The translations under genes and the position numbers were made by a program. DNA of 64,000 nucleotides from Cyanoderma ruficeps (lineage: Eukaryota > Chordata > Aves > Passeriformes > Timaliidae). Of this stretch, positions 12,338-26,589 are shown piece after piece. The notes below the pieces were generated by a model. It did no database searches. It was not told the DNA's origin and saw only the letters and a list, made by a program, of their open reading frames with translations. The first letter of the stretch is position 1. Each line of letters opens with the position of its first letter. The stretch lies in NCBI GenBank assembly GCA_008694505.1, contig VZDJ01000047.1, forward strand, positions 257,927 through 321,926, written 5' to 3'.

Positions 12338-15300
12338 AGTATTAAACAACCACTGAATAACCAAAAGTCCTTTATTTCAGCTGCTCTACACCTGCTTTAT
12401 TTAGCTGAATTTTCCAGACAAATCTCTCACGCAGATTTTGACAAAAGCTACATACAAAGAACGAGTATTTGTTATCCCATCCTAACTAGCTATAGTTCTG
12501 CACACAGGTGATTTAGGCGTCTTGGTTTGAACTGAAATTTTGCAAATATTTCTATTTATATATAATAATTCTATATATATATATAATAATTCCAGTGTTA
12601 CTGTCTCACTACTACTAAAAACTGTATCACTTCAGCCATAAAAGGTGTTTGATTCTGTATGAATTAACAGCAACAATAGTGAAAAGGACTAGTTGGAAGT
12701 ACTTGACAGATTTTTTTTACTGTAGAGGAGGTTAGTAACATTTTGGCTACATGAATTATTTATCTCACTACCAAAAGAACCTCAATTCTTTGTGAAACAG
12801 TCCTGATAATAGGGGTTAATGATACAAGTCCTCTTGATCTTTCTCATGCTCACAGTAACGTTTGCTTCACTTTCACAAAGTGACTGTATTCTCTCAAATC
12901 TTTCTCTCAAATCTTTCAGGGTCCTTTGCAGCGTTGCCACTAAAACTTCAGTCTCACTCAACACAGTAATAAATCTCAAAGCTAGCTGGAGAACTCTCTG
13001 CAATGTATTTTAAGTGACACTTCTGTCTTGTCATGTGTCATTTAGACAATAATAGAATGGCGGTGGCTGGCACAAAACTGGAAGGATCAGACTGTATATA
13101 TTGGATCAGACAATATATACATATATAATATATACTATAATGCTAGAAATAAGGCAAATCAGCCTGTTCCAGTCAAGTTCTGAAAGTCCTTTAGTATATC
13201 CTTCCCCTACTCCAGAACAAATTGCCTTCTAGGCTCAAAAGGGGAAATGTTGATGTTTGAAAGCCTCGTTGCTTTGGAGATGAAATACAGTTTAGTTTAA
13301 ACATCAGAAGAAAATAAAAATAAATATGTGCATGTGGAATATGGGTTAATAAAAAATAAATGTTAAGTCAATATATTTAGTTATCTAAAAGAAAGACTAA
13401 TAAATGCATTGCTGCTGTCTTTGAATCTGAAAACAGCTTTCACTGTTACAAATACGGTTTGGTGCAATTTACTAGGTTAAGATAACATATTTAGCAATAT
13501 GCACTGCCTTGAACCAAGTAGTAAAAGTAGTCTGAGAGTGAATACTAAAAAGATTCTTGTACTAATGAAGAAATCTCCTTAACACAAAATTCCAAGAGAC
13601 AAATATATCCACTGTCAAGCACCAGCTGTTCTAGAATTTCGTCTTGATCTTATAGAGACTGTAGGTACTAAAAATGTGCCCATCACCTTTTCAGATCGGC
13701 CATAAATATTTCAGTAAAGAGAATTTTGAACATACTTATTCTGTATTTTGAAAGAAGAATAAGAAAAATCCTGTTTGTGTTTGTGCAAATACACTCAAAC
13801 ACTGCAACAGTATTTGTTACTTGTAACGGTATTTTTGAATGGGATTGGTCTTTGAAAACTTAGTCATAAGGGACTGCAGCTACTGCACTTGCAAATGTTA
13901 ACACTTCTGGCTGCAGTTCCAACGTTCCAGCAGCTGCCAGCGGGGTGATGGGGATGCATTTGGCATGCTGCACTATCTAACTCTGTTCACATTCCCTCAT
14001 ATTCTCCTTCCTCCTCTCCCTCCTTGGTTGACACAATTTTCCACTAGCAGTTTAGAAAATGAAGAGAAATAACAAGTTTCCATTTATTTCTTAATATGCA
14101 GAAGTCCTACTGATCCTCCAGTAGGAAGTTTGCATATGAAAGGATGACAAGGTTGGGTTGTAACCAAAATTCATATTTGAAAAATGGCAAAATATGCTCT
14201 AAGCTTTACAGATGATTAGAATGCAGCAACTCCATGTTTCTGTTCACCTGCTACTGTAATCCAGGCAACCAGACAGCATAAAGTTATGCAAAATAGACCA
14301 AAACCTATTAAAACCACAGTCGGGCTTAAAAGGTATTTATTTTCATAATCTTTCAAAAGAAATAAGCAATAAAGGCACCATCCTACCTAAGAAAAGCATG
14401 CAAAAGGCAACAAAAACCTGGAACCAGTTATTGATATCTCAGTGCCATATTTTGGTGTTCAAGTATTTTGTATCCCCTTTGTGGTTTCTAGGCTGCCTCA
14501 AGCTCCTTGTTAACATTTGATTGAGACATCACACAGTGACTTGAAGGTGATATGGCAGCTGCCTCCAGGCAATTTAAAACAAAAAAATAGAGGTGTGATT
14601 GTGCCCACACACATATGGGCTGTATTGACTCACACAGAAGTGTCCTCTAAGGCTGGTGACAGAAAGCCAATGAGTCTGGGGCATCATCTGAGCCCTGAGA
14701 AATGCTGCTCTGACTGGAGATTCTGCTGCCTTGTTTGGAGCAGAGTATTAACTCTCACACGAACTGCCTGCACACATTTCTCTATTTTAAATGCAGTTCG
14801 TTCTTTCATGGTTTTGTGAGCCTCTGTTTGATGACAAAGTAGCTCTTCGCTTGTCAAAGGCTGAATGCCACTTCTGTACAGTGCTGGAGCTTTTTGTGCC
14901 TAGCTATCAGTGCATGCCAGTGTTCAACAGCAAAGTGATGAATTCATAAAATGTACTGGCTGCTCAGCATCAAACATTCTGCACCACCAGGATGTGATAA
15001 TCATACTGACTTTTGATAAAATATTTTGGGTTTGGTATTGCAAAGAGTCTTTGTGTCTTGGAGTTGATGCTCTAACCCTGACTAGTGAGAAGAGACTTCT
15101 GCAGCATCCCCTCCACACCCCCCACTAAAGAGTGTCCTGGCTGATGTGCTCAATTTTGTCTAGAAGGGCTAGAGAGGGATTCCTTTCCCTTTTTACAGAT
15201 GCCAGCAATAGAATCAATTTTCTTTCCCTCAAGACCATTTTTGGAAAACAAGATATCACAAGCATTTGAGCAAACAAGCATTCTCACTGAAAGTATTCAC

Positions 15301-16153
15301 ACAGCTGTTTTCTGAGTGTTTGCAAACCATTCAGGTAGGGATCAGAAACAGTGATGTATGATGGAGGTGACCAGTAACACTTAAAAAACCTGGAGAGCTG
15401 ATACTTCATTCATTCAACACGTAAGGAAGATGAACAGCTCTCTTGCCTTTAATTCCTCTGGAGGGGTTTTCACATGAATATGTATATGCAGGCCCTGTTC
15501 TTCTCATTATATATTAAGTTTTGGAGAACTGGAAGAGTTTGTTATTAATGCTGAAGCATGTGAAAGCACAGCCATTTATATGTGGTTACAAAGTATATAT
15601 TTTTCTACATGTAGGCATTAACTTGCTTATATCTCTGAATATAATGGTAAACAGTTGCTCTCAGAAGTTTCTCACGTTTATTTGAGCACCTCATTTAAGA
15701 GATGGACTCCTGGAGGTAGAGCATTTTATGTCAGAAATGAGAAGAGCTGCCCTGGGTATACAGCAGACAAAATTCTCTAATCTAGACCTGCTTACATACA
15801 GGCTCCTGCATCTATATTTCACACAAAGTCACCGAGCTTCTAAGATTTACAGAGCTTCTGCTGCTTTCACTGATTTATATTGTTTTCAGGTAGCCAAATT
15901 AGAAACTTGATTTCAGGAGATATTATTCACAGTTTAAATGCAATGCAAAATGCAGCTATTCAGTCCAGATATTCTGACTGCTTTAAAACTGTTTTCAGGT
16001 GTAGAGTCAGTTGCTTAACAGGGGAATCTGTTTGATTTTCACCTCTCTGTTTCAGTTTCTTTACATCAGTCAGTCACCCCCGGTTGTGCGTACACAAAAC
16101 TGCTAAGCCTTTTTTAAAAAACGTGTACCACATAATGTGTTCTTTTAGTGTTT
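12338..16153. other. Noncoding DNA upstream of GRIA3, segment 4
   Basis: Unique sequence with two AT-rich microsatellite-like patches (TATATA/ATAATAATT, about 12,548-12,595, and about 13,094-13,136) and an exact 13-bp tandem duplication (12,891-12,916). One minus frame (12,782-13,003) is helix-like in composition but has no known relative. Confidence 0.65.
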
Positions 16154-16225
16154 GAGCCTGGCCCATTGAGGTCAATGACAAAGCTTCTATTGACGTCCAT
16201 GATACAGAATCAGGCCCCAAGGCTC
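16154..16225. repeat. Palindromic (hairpin-forming) ancient repeat
   Basis: The ends TTGAGCCTGGCC and GGCCCCAAGGCTCAA are near-perfect inverted repeats. The arms continue inward as CCATTGAGGTCAATG and TATTGACGTCCATG, meeting near an AAGCTT centre. This is the pattern of the CCATTGAAGTCAATGG-type palindromic repeat of sauropsid genomes, better preserved than the relic at 9.9 kb. Confidence 0.6.
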
Positions 16226-17172
16226 AAAGAATTGGTGCATTGTTAATCTCTTGGTGCTAGCAGGCAAAAGGGCTTGTCTGTGCAAATCCCACTGCCAATA
16301 AATGGATGCCAAGCAGTCAGCATTTCTTGCACCCAAAGAACACACGCTTCATATCCATACAGGTTTTTAGAAGGCTGAATGAAGTACAGCTCCTCTCTAG
16401 GCTCCCAGAGCTAATTTCTCTACCTTTGGATTAAAGCATCATTAACAGGCAACCCAAATTTTGCTGGAGTAATCAGACCAAACACAAATCTAGCATATTT
16501 TTGTATGGAAGAGAGGTAGTCTGTTGTACTATCTCCTCTGCCATCGATCCTGTACAGTACATTTTACAGGGCAAAGTTTTGAAACGAGTAACTGCCCTGT
16601 TCCCCCACACATTTGATCGATTTCCAGTCATTTCATTCAGTCCTGACCTTGCTGTATTACAGTCATTTCTACAGATCCAGATCCAGTTAATCTGTGCTCA
16701 GTGAATTTACAGCTGAACAACCAAAATATTTAAATATTAACTAACCTTTCCTTCTTTCTGAATTCTTTCTGGCTTCCTAAATTGTTATGGTATGATCTCA
16801 GTACTTTTCCTGGGAATTGTAGAGACATATCCTGAGGCCTTTAATCCTTCCTTTGGCAAAAAATTTACTGAAGATGGAAATACACTCCCAAAGTCTGCTT
16901 AAGGCTGCTCGACCCAATCTCCCATTTTATTCAGGAAACTGACTATCTAGAGAATACCTATTGATGCCTTTGAAACACTGAAAAACATTAGACAAGGAGG
17001 CATAAGGATTGTCAAGAATATAGACAGTTTTCTAATAATCTGAATCCGTGATGGGGAACATTCTCATGTTTATGTGAAATACCTTTCCTTTTAATGCTGC
17101 TCCTGGAATGAAAGAGATGCTTTTGAGATCAAACTGCTTATCATCTCTAAATCAATTTTTGATTTAGAGTAC
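16226..17172. other. Noncoding DNA upstream of GRIA3, segment 5
   Basis: Unique sequence between the palindromic repeat and the CR1 copy. No gene or repeat recognised. Confidence 0.65.
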
Positions 17173-17602
17173 AAATCATAGCATCACAGAATGGTTTGGG
17201 CTGGAAGGGACCTTAAAGATCAGCCAGTCCCATGGGCAGGGATACCTTCCACTAGGCTGGCTTGCACAGCCCCATCCAACCTGGCCTTGGACATTCCCAA
17301 TGGGGGAGGGATGGGGCAGCCACAGCTGCTCCGGGCAACCTGTCCCCGGGCCTCACCACCTGCACAAGAAAGAATTTCTTCCTAACATCTAATCTGCATC
17401 TACTCTCTTTCAGTTTAAAGCTATTCCTCCTTGTCCCATCACCACAAGCCATTGTAAAAAGTCCCTCTCCAGCTCTCTTGTTCTCTACCAAGCAGATCTC
17501 CAAAGAGGCCAAGCCTGCTCTGCTGAAGTCCAGGGCAGTGAGCTTTCTGTGTGCCCTCCTTGCTGCCCTCAGGCTGCAGAACTCCACCACTGCATGTCAC
17601 CT
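17173..17602 (-). mobile_element. CR1 LINE with apparent internal deletion (ORF2 fragment joined to 3' end)
   Basis: Positions 17,173 to about 17,483 are the reverse complement of the CR1 3' end: a CATAGCATCACAGAATGG tail, TTTGGGCTGGAAGGGACC, GGCAGGGATACCTTCCAC, AAAGAATTTCTTCCTAA and AAAAAGTCCCTCTCCAGC. Directly next to it, about 17,484-17,602 on the minus strand translates to LRAARRAHRKLTALDF and, after a frame change, GLFGDLLGR. I recognise this as CR1 ORF2 from the region between the endonuclease and reverse-transcriptase domains. The reverse transcriptase and everything after it is missing, so the copy is either internally deleted or two insertions. It is inactive. Confidence 0.75.
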
Positions 17603-20600
17603 CATGTCCCTCCACTCAGCTGGTGGGACCGTGGGCTCTACTGAACAGAAGGAAAAGCCTCTGAGCCGAAATACACACTAAGCCTTGTGTGAGCAGTACT
17701 GCCCAGAGTGGAAAATGTATTTCTTGCACATAACCACTTAGCAGCACTGCTCGCATTTTTAAGAATCCGTTTTGCTGCCTTTTGTGACAAAAATAGGCTT
17801 TCATTTCTTTCTTGCTTCTGTTTTTCAGAAAGAGCCAACACAGCTTCCACATGCACATCAGATCCTTATAAGCCACTTCAACAGGACTGAAAGTTTCAGA
17901 AGTTTCAGTGTGTTACACTTGGTAAACCTCCCTGGCAGGTTTCAGGCTGCAAGGATGTCACTGGGGGTGCAATTTGAAGGCAGTGGAATCACACAGAAAC
18001 CATTGAAGTCCTTGTTTAGCCTTTAAAGACTGTGCTTGGTTGTGAGATTGGGCAGGGAGAGAATGTGATTTGACTCTCTCAGGGCCCCAGACAAGTTGGC
18101 AGAACTAAGAGCTTGAAAGTGCATTTTTAATCTTAAAAGGAATATGTTTGGTACAAATAATCAAGAGATACATAGTATTCCACAATTCTGTTCTCACAAA
18201 GCTGCTGTGAAGTATTTATTTCTGTGTCAGTTGGAAGCACTCAACCTTCTGAATCAGAAATATATTTCCTGTTGTGGGGAATGCACACATACACATACTG
18301 CATGGGGCTTTTTTTACATGTGAGGATCACGGCCTAATCAAAATTAAATTAGAATACTATTTCCTCCTTTCTGCATTTGACATCTAATGACTTGGAGTCC
18401 AGTCTGATGTCAGTGATGGTTTCTAATTCACTTTACATGGGGCCAGAACTTTATCTCAGGATTACAGTTTTGTATTTCTAGACTTATCAATCAGATCTAG
18501 CCTGATGACCTTGAGACAGTCTGTGAACTTTGAAAAATGCTGTTGCTACTCAGAGCTGCCATTCAGCTTCCTGTCGGCTTGTATAGTCTAAGTGGTCCTG
18601 TATGATCCAAAACCTCACCAATTCAGCAAAAGTCTTTTGATGAACACCAACTAAATTGGGAGAGTAGATCTTCCCTGATGAATCAATTTTGGAAATTTTA
18701 GTTATGTTCTGTCATCAAAATGAGTGCTGCTGACGGATGTGAGAAGTGCTGTCAGCTGATGTTTGTGGGTTTAGCTTACAGCTACAGTTCTAACAAAATT
18801 ATTTTCATGTATCTATTTTAGAAGATCATTACCACCTTATTTGAAACGTATCAAAATCACAGCATATGTGAGTGTAAAGTTATGGGGACCAATGACTATT
18901 TGTAAATATGAGAACTAGAGGAATAATCTGTTATGAAGAACTGGCATCAGTATTTCATCCTGAAAATATGCAGAAATTTGTTGACTTTTGGTTCATTATT
19001 GTGCAAAGTATGGAAAATGTATTCACTCAGAACAAGTGAAACAGCTGGATTCTGGTCTTGCTTTAAGTACAAATCTCAGCACTTACTAACTTGCCAATGT
19101 CAGCTCCAATGTGAAATAGCTCTTTTAGCCTGTGCAGTTCATGCTGCAGCTGAGGAAGCTGTGGCCTGAGCTAAAACAGCAGAACACACCTGGAGAACGT
19201 GATCACGCTCACACAGCCTGTGTGGAGATGTCCAGCATGGCCCCATGTTTACTGGGGTTCTGCAAGGATGTTTCTCGGGCTGTTAATCATCAGTAACTGG
19301 AGTTTCTTTAAATATTGACTCATGGACTGTTCTAGAACAATTTCTGCCTTTTCTGAATTTTTTTCATCCTCTGAATTACAGTGTCATCCCTGAGCCTCTA
19401 TTTCCTAGTCAAGCAGGGTCTTCTCCCCAGAAATTGCACGTGAACTGCCCTGTTAGAGAAACATCACGTGGCTGGTAATTATTTGTACACAGATGTGCCG
19501 TTGACTGCTGGCTGGACAGGAGCTGAGACAACTCCTGGCACTCTCAGCCATATTTTACAGCTACCCATTGTTGTGTTTACAACAATGCAGCTGGCTGAGG
19601 TGACATCTCTCAGCATCCTTCTGCAAAGAGGGACAGAGCACGTGGGACCAAGGGTCATCTGCTGAGCAGAGGTACATAAACTGGCAGTGGCTTCCAGCAA
19701 GAGCCAAGCGGGAGATAAATGATTCAGAAACTACAGGGCCCAGGAGGTGCAAATCTTGAAAAACTGTAGCCATTATGGTCCAATTCACAACTAGAATAAT
19801 GCCCTGTTTGTTCCTTACTTAGAACAGACACTTGTTTTTCATGATCTCAACATGTTAGTAAATCCATAGGAGAGAATATTTATCCTCCAAGCCGAATCCA
19901 CAATCCAGTCAGATGTATAGAGCAAACACAGGACTTCACGTGTGCCTTAAAGCCAAACCCCGCACTGAAAACTTCTGCAGTGCTGCTCTACTTGGAAGTT
20001 GAATTCAGCTGCAAGAGCAAAGCCAGGTTCAAGGTTCAAGTACATTTAGGCATGAGGGATTGTGTGATATTGGTGCAATGGGGTAGACCTAAAGCTATGA
20101 ATGAGCCTGCACTGAAAACCGACCCTTCTGTGCTGCTGTCATTGGATTCCACCTTTGACAGCAGAATTTTTCCCTAAAGAATAACAGAAACAAATGCTTT
20201 CCAAAAGATTTCCAGCATGTCACTTTTCATATGTGCTTAATACTTCAAAACCTTATAACAGCACTCCAGAAATTTGCAGCAGCAAGGGGACCTATTTAGC
20301 AATGCATTTCCTGTAATCTGCGGGTTTTTTTCTTCAACTGCATAATTATGTTAAAAATAAGGAAAGCAACTGTGTATTCATGGTCCAATTTAATAGGCCT
20401 CAATACTTTGCTAAAGCACTGCAGTGGACCAATTGGAGTTAATTATTATACAAGATTACATTGCAAATAACAACAGTATGTCAAAGTAATGCATAAGGTC
20501 TGCTTTGTAACACAAAAGAGAAATTTCAAATTTAAGTCTAAAATTATGTCTTTGCATTTCTTCAACTCACTACATAACACTTAAGTATTACAGTCCCAAA

Positions 20601-23600
20601 GAAACCTTGTGCAAGACTGGCCATTTCTTAGCTAACCCCTATGTCATAACTGCCCACAGCTGATTAACAAGAAGGTCTTAAGGACAACCCTGAATTGTCC
20701 TGCTTTGGGGAATTTAACTAACTGGTTAATCACTGCAAAAGTAATTGTAGAGGTGGATGCTGCTCCAAGTCAGTGTCATAACTTAGGTGTAGGAGGCAGA
20801 ACTATTGTTTCTGAAAAGGAGTGTGTTTTATGTAAACAGGTTTAAAGGTGGAATTACAAGGTGACCTCTCTGCCACTTTCTTCTTCCATAAAAAAAAAAA
20901 AGAAAAAAACACCCCATGCTCTTGTATTTTATACTTTCCAGTGTATAATGAACAATAGTTTATGAATTATTTTAAACATAAAAATTCTAGTCCGTACTTT
21001 CCTGCTGTTCCCTAGACTCCCTTGTATCTCAACACTATGGATATGTAGGAACAAAATGGGCTATTAGCTTTATTCAAAGACCATTGAAGTCAATAGAATG
21101 CTGCTTAATGAATGTAATGGTTTTTAGATTAAACTCTAGGTTTCTGCATCACAAGTACCAAGGAAATAGCATCTGACTCATGGAAAGGAAGGACTTGACT
21201 TGATTTGCATTCATTGTTTTGTATTTGCTAGAAGACATAAATTATTATCTGAGATTGAGCATCCGTTATGGTTTGATGTTCTAAACAGTTCTCTGTAGCA
21301 CCAGAGGGGCCTCCAGTAGCAAGGGGAGCAATCACATTTGATGTCCCTAATATTTAGAATGCAATGTAACAGGTAAAATAATAATTTGAAGCAAGAAAAA
21401 TTGCAATGCTTCTATTTTTTAATTTATTTTTTTACTCTTTAAACAGGCTTCTTCATGGGGTACATATGCAAGCAAGCTAAACATTAAAAACAAATATTAA
21501 ATTGAAGATTCGGGAATCATTTTTAAATGAAAGGAACTAAAGCCTAAACTTTAGTCTCATGGAAGTTAAATCTGATATATAGATCACTCAAGGGTGTGCA
21601 GCCTTGATCAAAACCTTTGTGCCATGAAAAATATATTTACTGCATTTACACTGCAGAAAAGTTGAACAGAGACCATTTGCCCTACTCTACAGGAGAATTT
21701 ATTTCATTGATCTAAGCTGCTTTACACTGGATTAGGACTTGATCCAGTATATTTTGAAAAGCAACAGAAAAAACGTGGGACTCTGAACACCAAATAGATG
21801 GGTGCCCCTTCCTTGACTTTGCCTGAGCCAGTTACACTGTGAAATCTGCTCTCAAACTTACTGAAAGTAATGGCTGGATAAACAACAGGGCTTCATCATC
21901 AAAAGTAGGGTGCTTTAGCAACATCATGAGTTAGACTAAGTTCCTAAAAATAGACATTCGGTGATACCTGCATGTTAGAGTTTGAGTGCTTAGCTGTTAT
22001 TGAATGTTTATGAGGACCCAGGAGAACTCAGAAGAGGATTCTAGCATTTCACAAGTTCAAGTGCAATTTCGGGTTAAATTGGTACTAAAACAACATCTAA
22101 CAGATGATAATAAATAAATACCTCTTTTCCTGTCAATCAGGTCTGTAGACTACTTGGGACACTTCTGGTCTACTTCTGAAGAATTCACAAAAGGTAATTA
22201 AGGAGAATAAATCTATTGCCAGTCAACTTCAGTTTGTTATATAAGCACCACTGCCTGTCTTCTGGAAAATGCTTAAGACTCTTCAAACTGATGTCAGGTA
22301 AGCATTGCTATTACAAAACCCTTCTGCAATTGTGGGGGTTTTTTTGCTTCTTATGCCTTCTGCTGTACTGAAAGAGCAATCAAACAGGCAGTCAGTTTTA
22401 TGCTGTAATTATCAAGAGCCAGAACAATTGCTACGAGGTGTGACTTACGAAACCAAACAACTTTTAATTAGGGAAGGAAGTTTCCTAAAGCATGAGAACA
22501 CTTCTGTTAACATTGGCTATGCTGTTAATATCAGACCTTTTCAAATAATAAGCCACTGGGTTTCTGCAGGATTTGCTTTTCTCCCAAACACTGCAGATTA
22601 TTAGAACCGTGCTGTTGTTCACAACAACTTAAGTGTACAGCTGTAGCCATCCTGTACTCTCAGTTCACCTCACTGAAATCAATGAAACAAATCATGTTGG
22701 ATGAAATTCATCTCTGTGCAGATGGCCAACGCAAGTTCCTCACAACATGACGAAGTATGACTTCAAGACTCTGTATTAGATCCTTCAGTATACAGGGATC
22801 AAAATTCCAGCCTATGGGTTACGAGACTTTTAATTGGCAAACAGTCATCTGAAGTGATTATTCACTACTTGGATTTAAACTAGATTCTCTTTAAGAATAT
22901 ATTTCAGTAATTATATACAAAAATTAAATATTCAGTGGTCAGATGTTTCCCAACTGAAATGGGTATGAATTGAATATAACTCGCAAGATTTCTTGAAAGC
23001 TGTATTCATAGGTATAAAATAGAGTATCCACTTTATTAATAGTATATAGGGGAAACCACCACATTTTTATTTGATTTACTGCTTCCTGATGTAATAAATA
23101 TAGATGAGCACAGCAAAGTCCAGGTTTAAGGAAGAATTGCAGGGTTGTGTTATGCCAGCAGTGCCTGGTGTAGAGTTAATCGGAAAGCAGAAGGTAAAAT
23201 AAATTGTTTCTGACATTATGGGACTATAATAACACTACATTTCCAGCAGCTCCCTAGCTCTTAGAAGTATGTATCCTGAAGATACCACAAAGCCAAGAAA
23301 TAAGAAGATATTTGTCCATACGGACTGTTTCCACATTTGTGTCTTAGTTGTCCAATTGTAATAGATATGTTATTACTGTTAGAGTCCATGTACAGTTCTG
23401 ATAAAAGTTGCTGGATTCATTTGCTTCCGCTACCTAAAGTCGAGTAAGATTCCAGTAATGGAGTAATGACTTTTATTTATGAACAGGTTTCCTCTTTGAC
23501 CCTGTTCCTATATAAATCTTGAGCATCCTTCCATGTACTAGAACATATTCCTATCTGCCAGACCCAATTATTCTGCCAAGATGCATTGGGTACAATCTTA

Positions 23601-26589
23601 GCTCCAATGATAGGGGTAATAAACCTACTACACATCTCTGTGGTTCCAGGATTTCACCTGTTAACTGTTCTTTGGAAAAACGAATAACAAATCAATGATT
23701 CAGATAGTCTCTGAACTTGTCTCTAAAACTAACCAGCAAAAAGTAACTTTTAGAAAACTTTAGACATACCATAAATTCTCATCGTGAATAAGAGGAGTAA
23801 GTCTTTCTCGACGCAGCAAGGAACAGCTTTATGCAATGAATTCTGAATATTAATCCCTACAGTGTTTTACTAGATAGTCTAATGCATTTACTCTGCTAAT
23901 TCACATAAAATTTCCAACTTTTAAAACCAATTATTTTTGCCAAGAATATTGTGTAGAAGACAGCTTTATAGATTAGCTGTAAACCACACAGCAGAATATT
24001 TGTTAAACTGCCTCTTGTCTGCAGCTTTCTAATTTCATTTTATGTCTCTGTTATTGCCTGGTAATGAAAGCTAAACAGGAGAGCTTCAATAGTTTGTTCT
24101 ATGGCCACTCATAATCAGATGTTAACTAGATGTCCTTCTGACCTGTTTTCCAAAATGTATGAAGCTGTAATGTCTCTATTCATTTTCCCTTTTGACACTG
24201 CACTTTCCCCTTGACTCTTTCTATCTATAGTTGCATCTTCTCCCTGAATCCCTTTTCATCTTTGCTTCTGTCTCTCCTATCACTCTGTTAGGTGTGTATT
24301 GTAGAACTAATCAGTTTAGCTAATCAAAATATTGACATTGACATAAAGTCTGGTTACTTATGTATCCTTTGCTTTTATGAAGAAATAACTGGTTTAAAAC
24401 AAGCAAACAAAAAACTGTGTAAGACACATTGGATAATACATTTACTAGCAATTATGACATGATTTGGTTGAAATTGGGAGAAACACAGTATTTGTTAGAA
24501 TCTCTCTACTTGAGCTTCTCTCTTGCAATTCGAAATAGGGATGACAAAAGTAATAAAGTCTGCTTAGCGCAGTTAGGGTGAAGCTTCAGCAACGGAATCC
24601 TGCTGTAGATTCTGCCACGACTTTATGGCAACACTATGGGTTTAGCCCAGTAACATCAGAAAGCACAGTGAGGATGCTGCGTCCCGAATTCCACAACATT
24701 TGTCTAATCCACTAGTGGACATTACAGTGAGAACACATTAGCTAATTATAAATCATTACCTTCTCCTACTCAGGTAGACACTCTGAATCCCCAGTGTCCC
24801 AGAACACTTAATCATCTAAACATGGAGCTTGATTATCCTGCAAAATCTTGGTTGTATTTAGTAAGGGAAGATTTGGGAAAGCATCTGGTATGACCTCAGT
24901 CACCATGGAACTCATTAATTCAAGTCACTGAGCATCCCTAGCAAAGTATATAAAATATTTACTTGGCATTGATATCCACATAAAGGCAAATAATCTACCA
25001 TTTTGTCCCAGGACACACTGGGTTCACTGTAAGAAAGATAAACTGGGATAAGGTCTCTGGATTTCTCCAGAATCCATATGGAATGGCTGTTGTGCCATTT
25101 GTACCTGCTAATCGTGCCACAAGGCTAACTGCATAAGCAAAAAAGCAAACTGCATATTCTAAATGCTAATGAGAATAACAATGACATGTGAGGGGCTTCA
25201 GAAGGAAGAATGTGGGTGATAATGAAAATTTGATATTTTGCATCACCACAAGACTGCCCATTTGTAGATTAGGCTGTGAAGCACCATTTATTGGAGGCAA
25301 GGTACCCATCCTGCTGGCAGTGTGTGAAACTGAGACTCTGACACATGCCAAATCCATTCATGGCTATTCCATCTCCTCTCTGGCTCTAACATCTAGAATG
25401 TTGTACATAATTTCTTTCATAATTTTTCCAGTGCACCATCAGCTGTGGCAGGTGGCAGTCAGCCTGCAATACTTAGCTCAGGGATGGAGAGAACTTCACA
25501 AGAGCAAGCGAACAGGAAGAAAGTAGGGCCACTGGAAAGGACACCAGAAAAAAGAGGGACAGCAGGACTTTGTAGAGAACACATTAGAAATAGGCTGGAG
25601 GTGTGTAGAATAGGAAAAGCTAAGTAGTTTGGAACAAGACAGAGAAATTATTTGCTAAGAGGAATGTGCTTCTGACAACTGTCCTTAATGTCTAAACTTC
25701 CTGTACCTGTCTGTAGCTTTCAGATCTGCTATCCTCACCAAAAGACATTTGTGAGCAGTGCTCTACAGCAAAGCCAGGCTGCTGCTCAAGATGCTAATTC
25801 TGGGTCTGAAACTTCCTGGTTAGGTGAGCGGGGCCAGTTGCTCTCCCTGATTTTTACATTTTTACATGTGTAAGAGAAGAATATAATCACGCCTCATGGG
25901 GATGCTTACAGGAATTCATAGGTAATGTGTGTTACAGGCTTTGAGCTTGAGGAGTGCTATAATCATGGACCTTTCCACAGAGATAACCATTTCTTTAAAA
26001 AGAGAGATAAAGTGACAACTGCCATCTCAATCTAAATAGGGAACACAACTATCCATGCTGCAGCCTGATCCCTACCCCTGCCTGAACTGGAACAGTTTCC
26101 ATCTTCTGGGAATGATTCTCATACAGGAACACAACATGTAGCAACCAGCGCATGTACCTTGGAGTGAGCAGGTGTCACATATGTCACTAAAAGCATGTGT
26201 TACACTCCTGCATCATGACCGAATCTGTGATGATGTTCATCAGCATTTGTGCAGTAATCTGTGGCAATCTTCAACCTTGACTACTTACATGATGCTACAG
26301 CCACTGGCACTGGTTGGTTATTTTACAAATGCAAAGCCTACTGCATTTAATATTATCCCTAACCAAACTGAACGTTGGCCCAAACAATCCACAGTCTAAG
26401 ATTAAGAAGCAGAGCTGCAACGAGGTAAAGTGACCTGCTGAAATCAGAGGACAAGCAAATATTAAGGGAAGAACAGTCTTTGCTGGACCTATGAGATGGA
26501 CAACTCCATCTAGTATCAGTTTTCTGTCTCCATTTTGTACAGTTTTGCGAGCTCCAAAGCAGCAAAAAGCACTGCAGGATCCATACAGC
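17603..26589. other. Noncoding DNA upstream of GRIA3, segment 6
   Basis: About 9 kb of AT-rich unique sequence without a recognisable gene; open frames reach at most 112 codons (25,188-25,526). A short relic with CCATTGAAGTCAATAG at 21,081-21,096 may belong to the ancient palindromic repeat family. An A-rich run (20,890-20,909) and a pyrimidine-rich patch (about 24,180-24,290) are the only other low-complexity parts noticed. The length without genes fits a long intergenic region or an unrecognised upstream regulatory domain of GRIA3. Confidence 0.65.
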
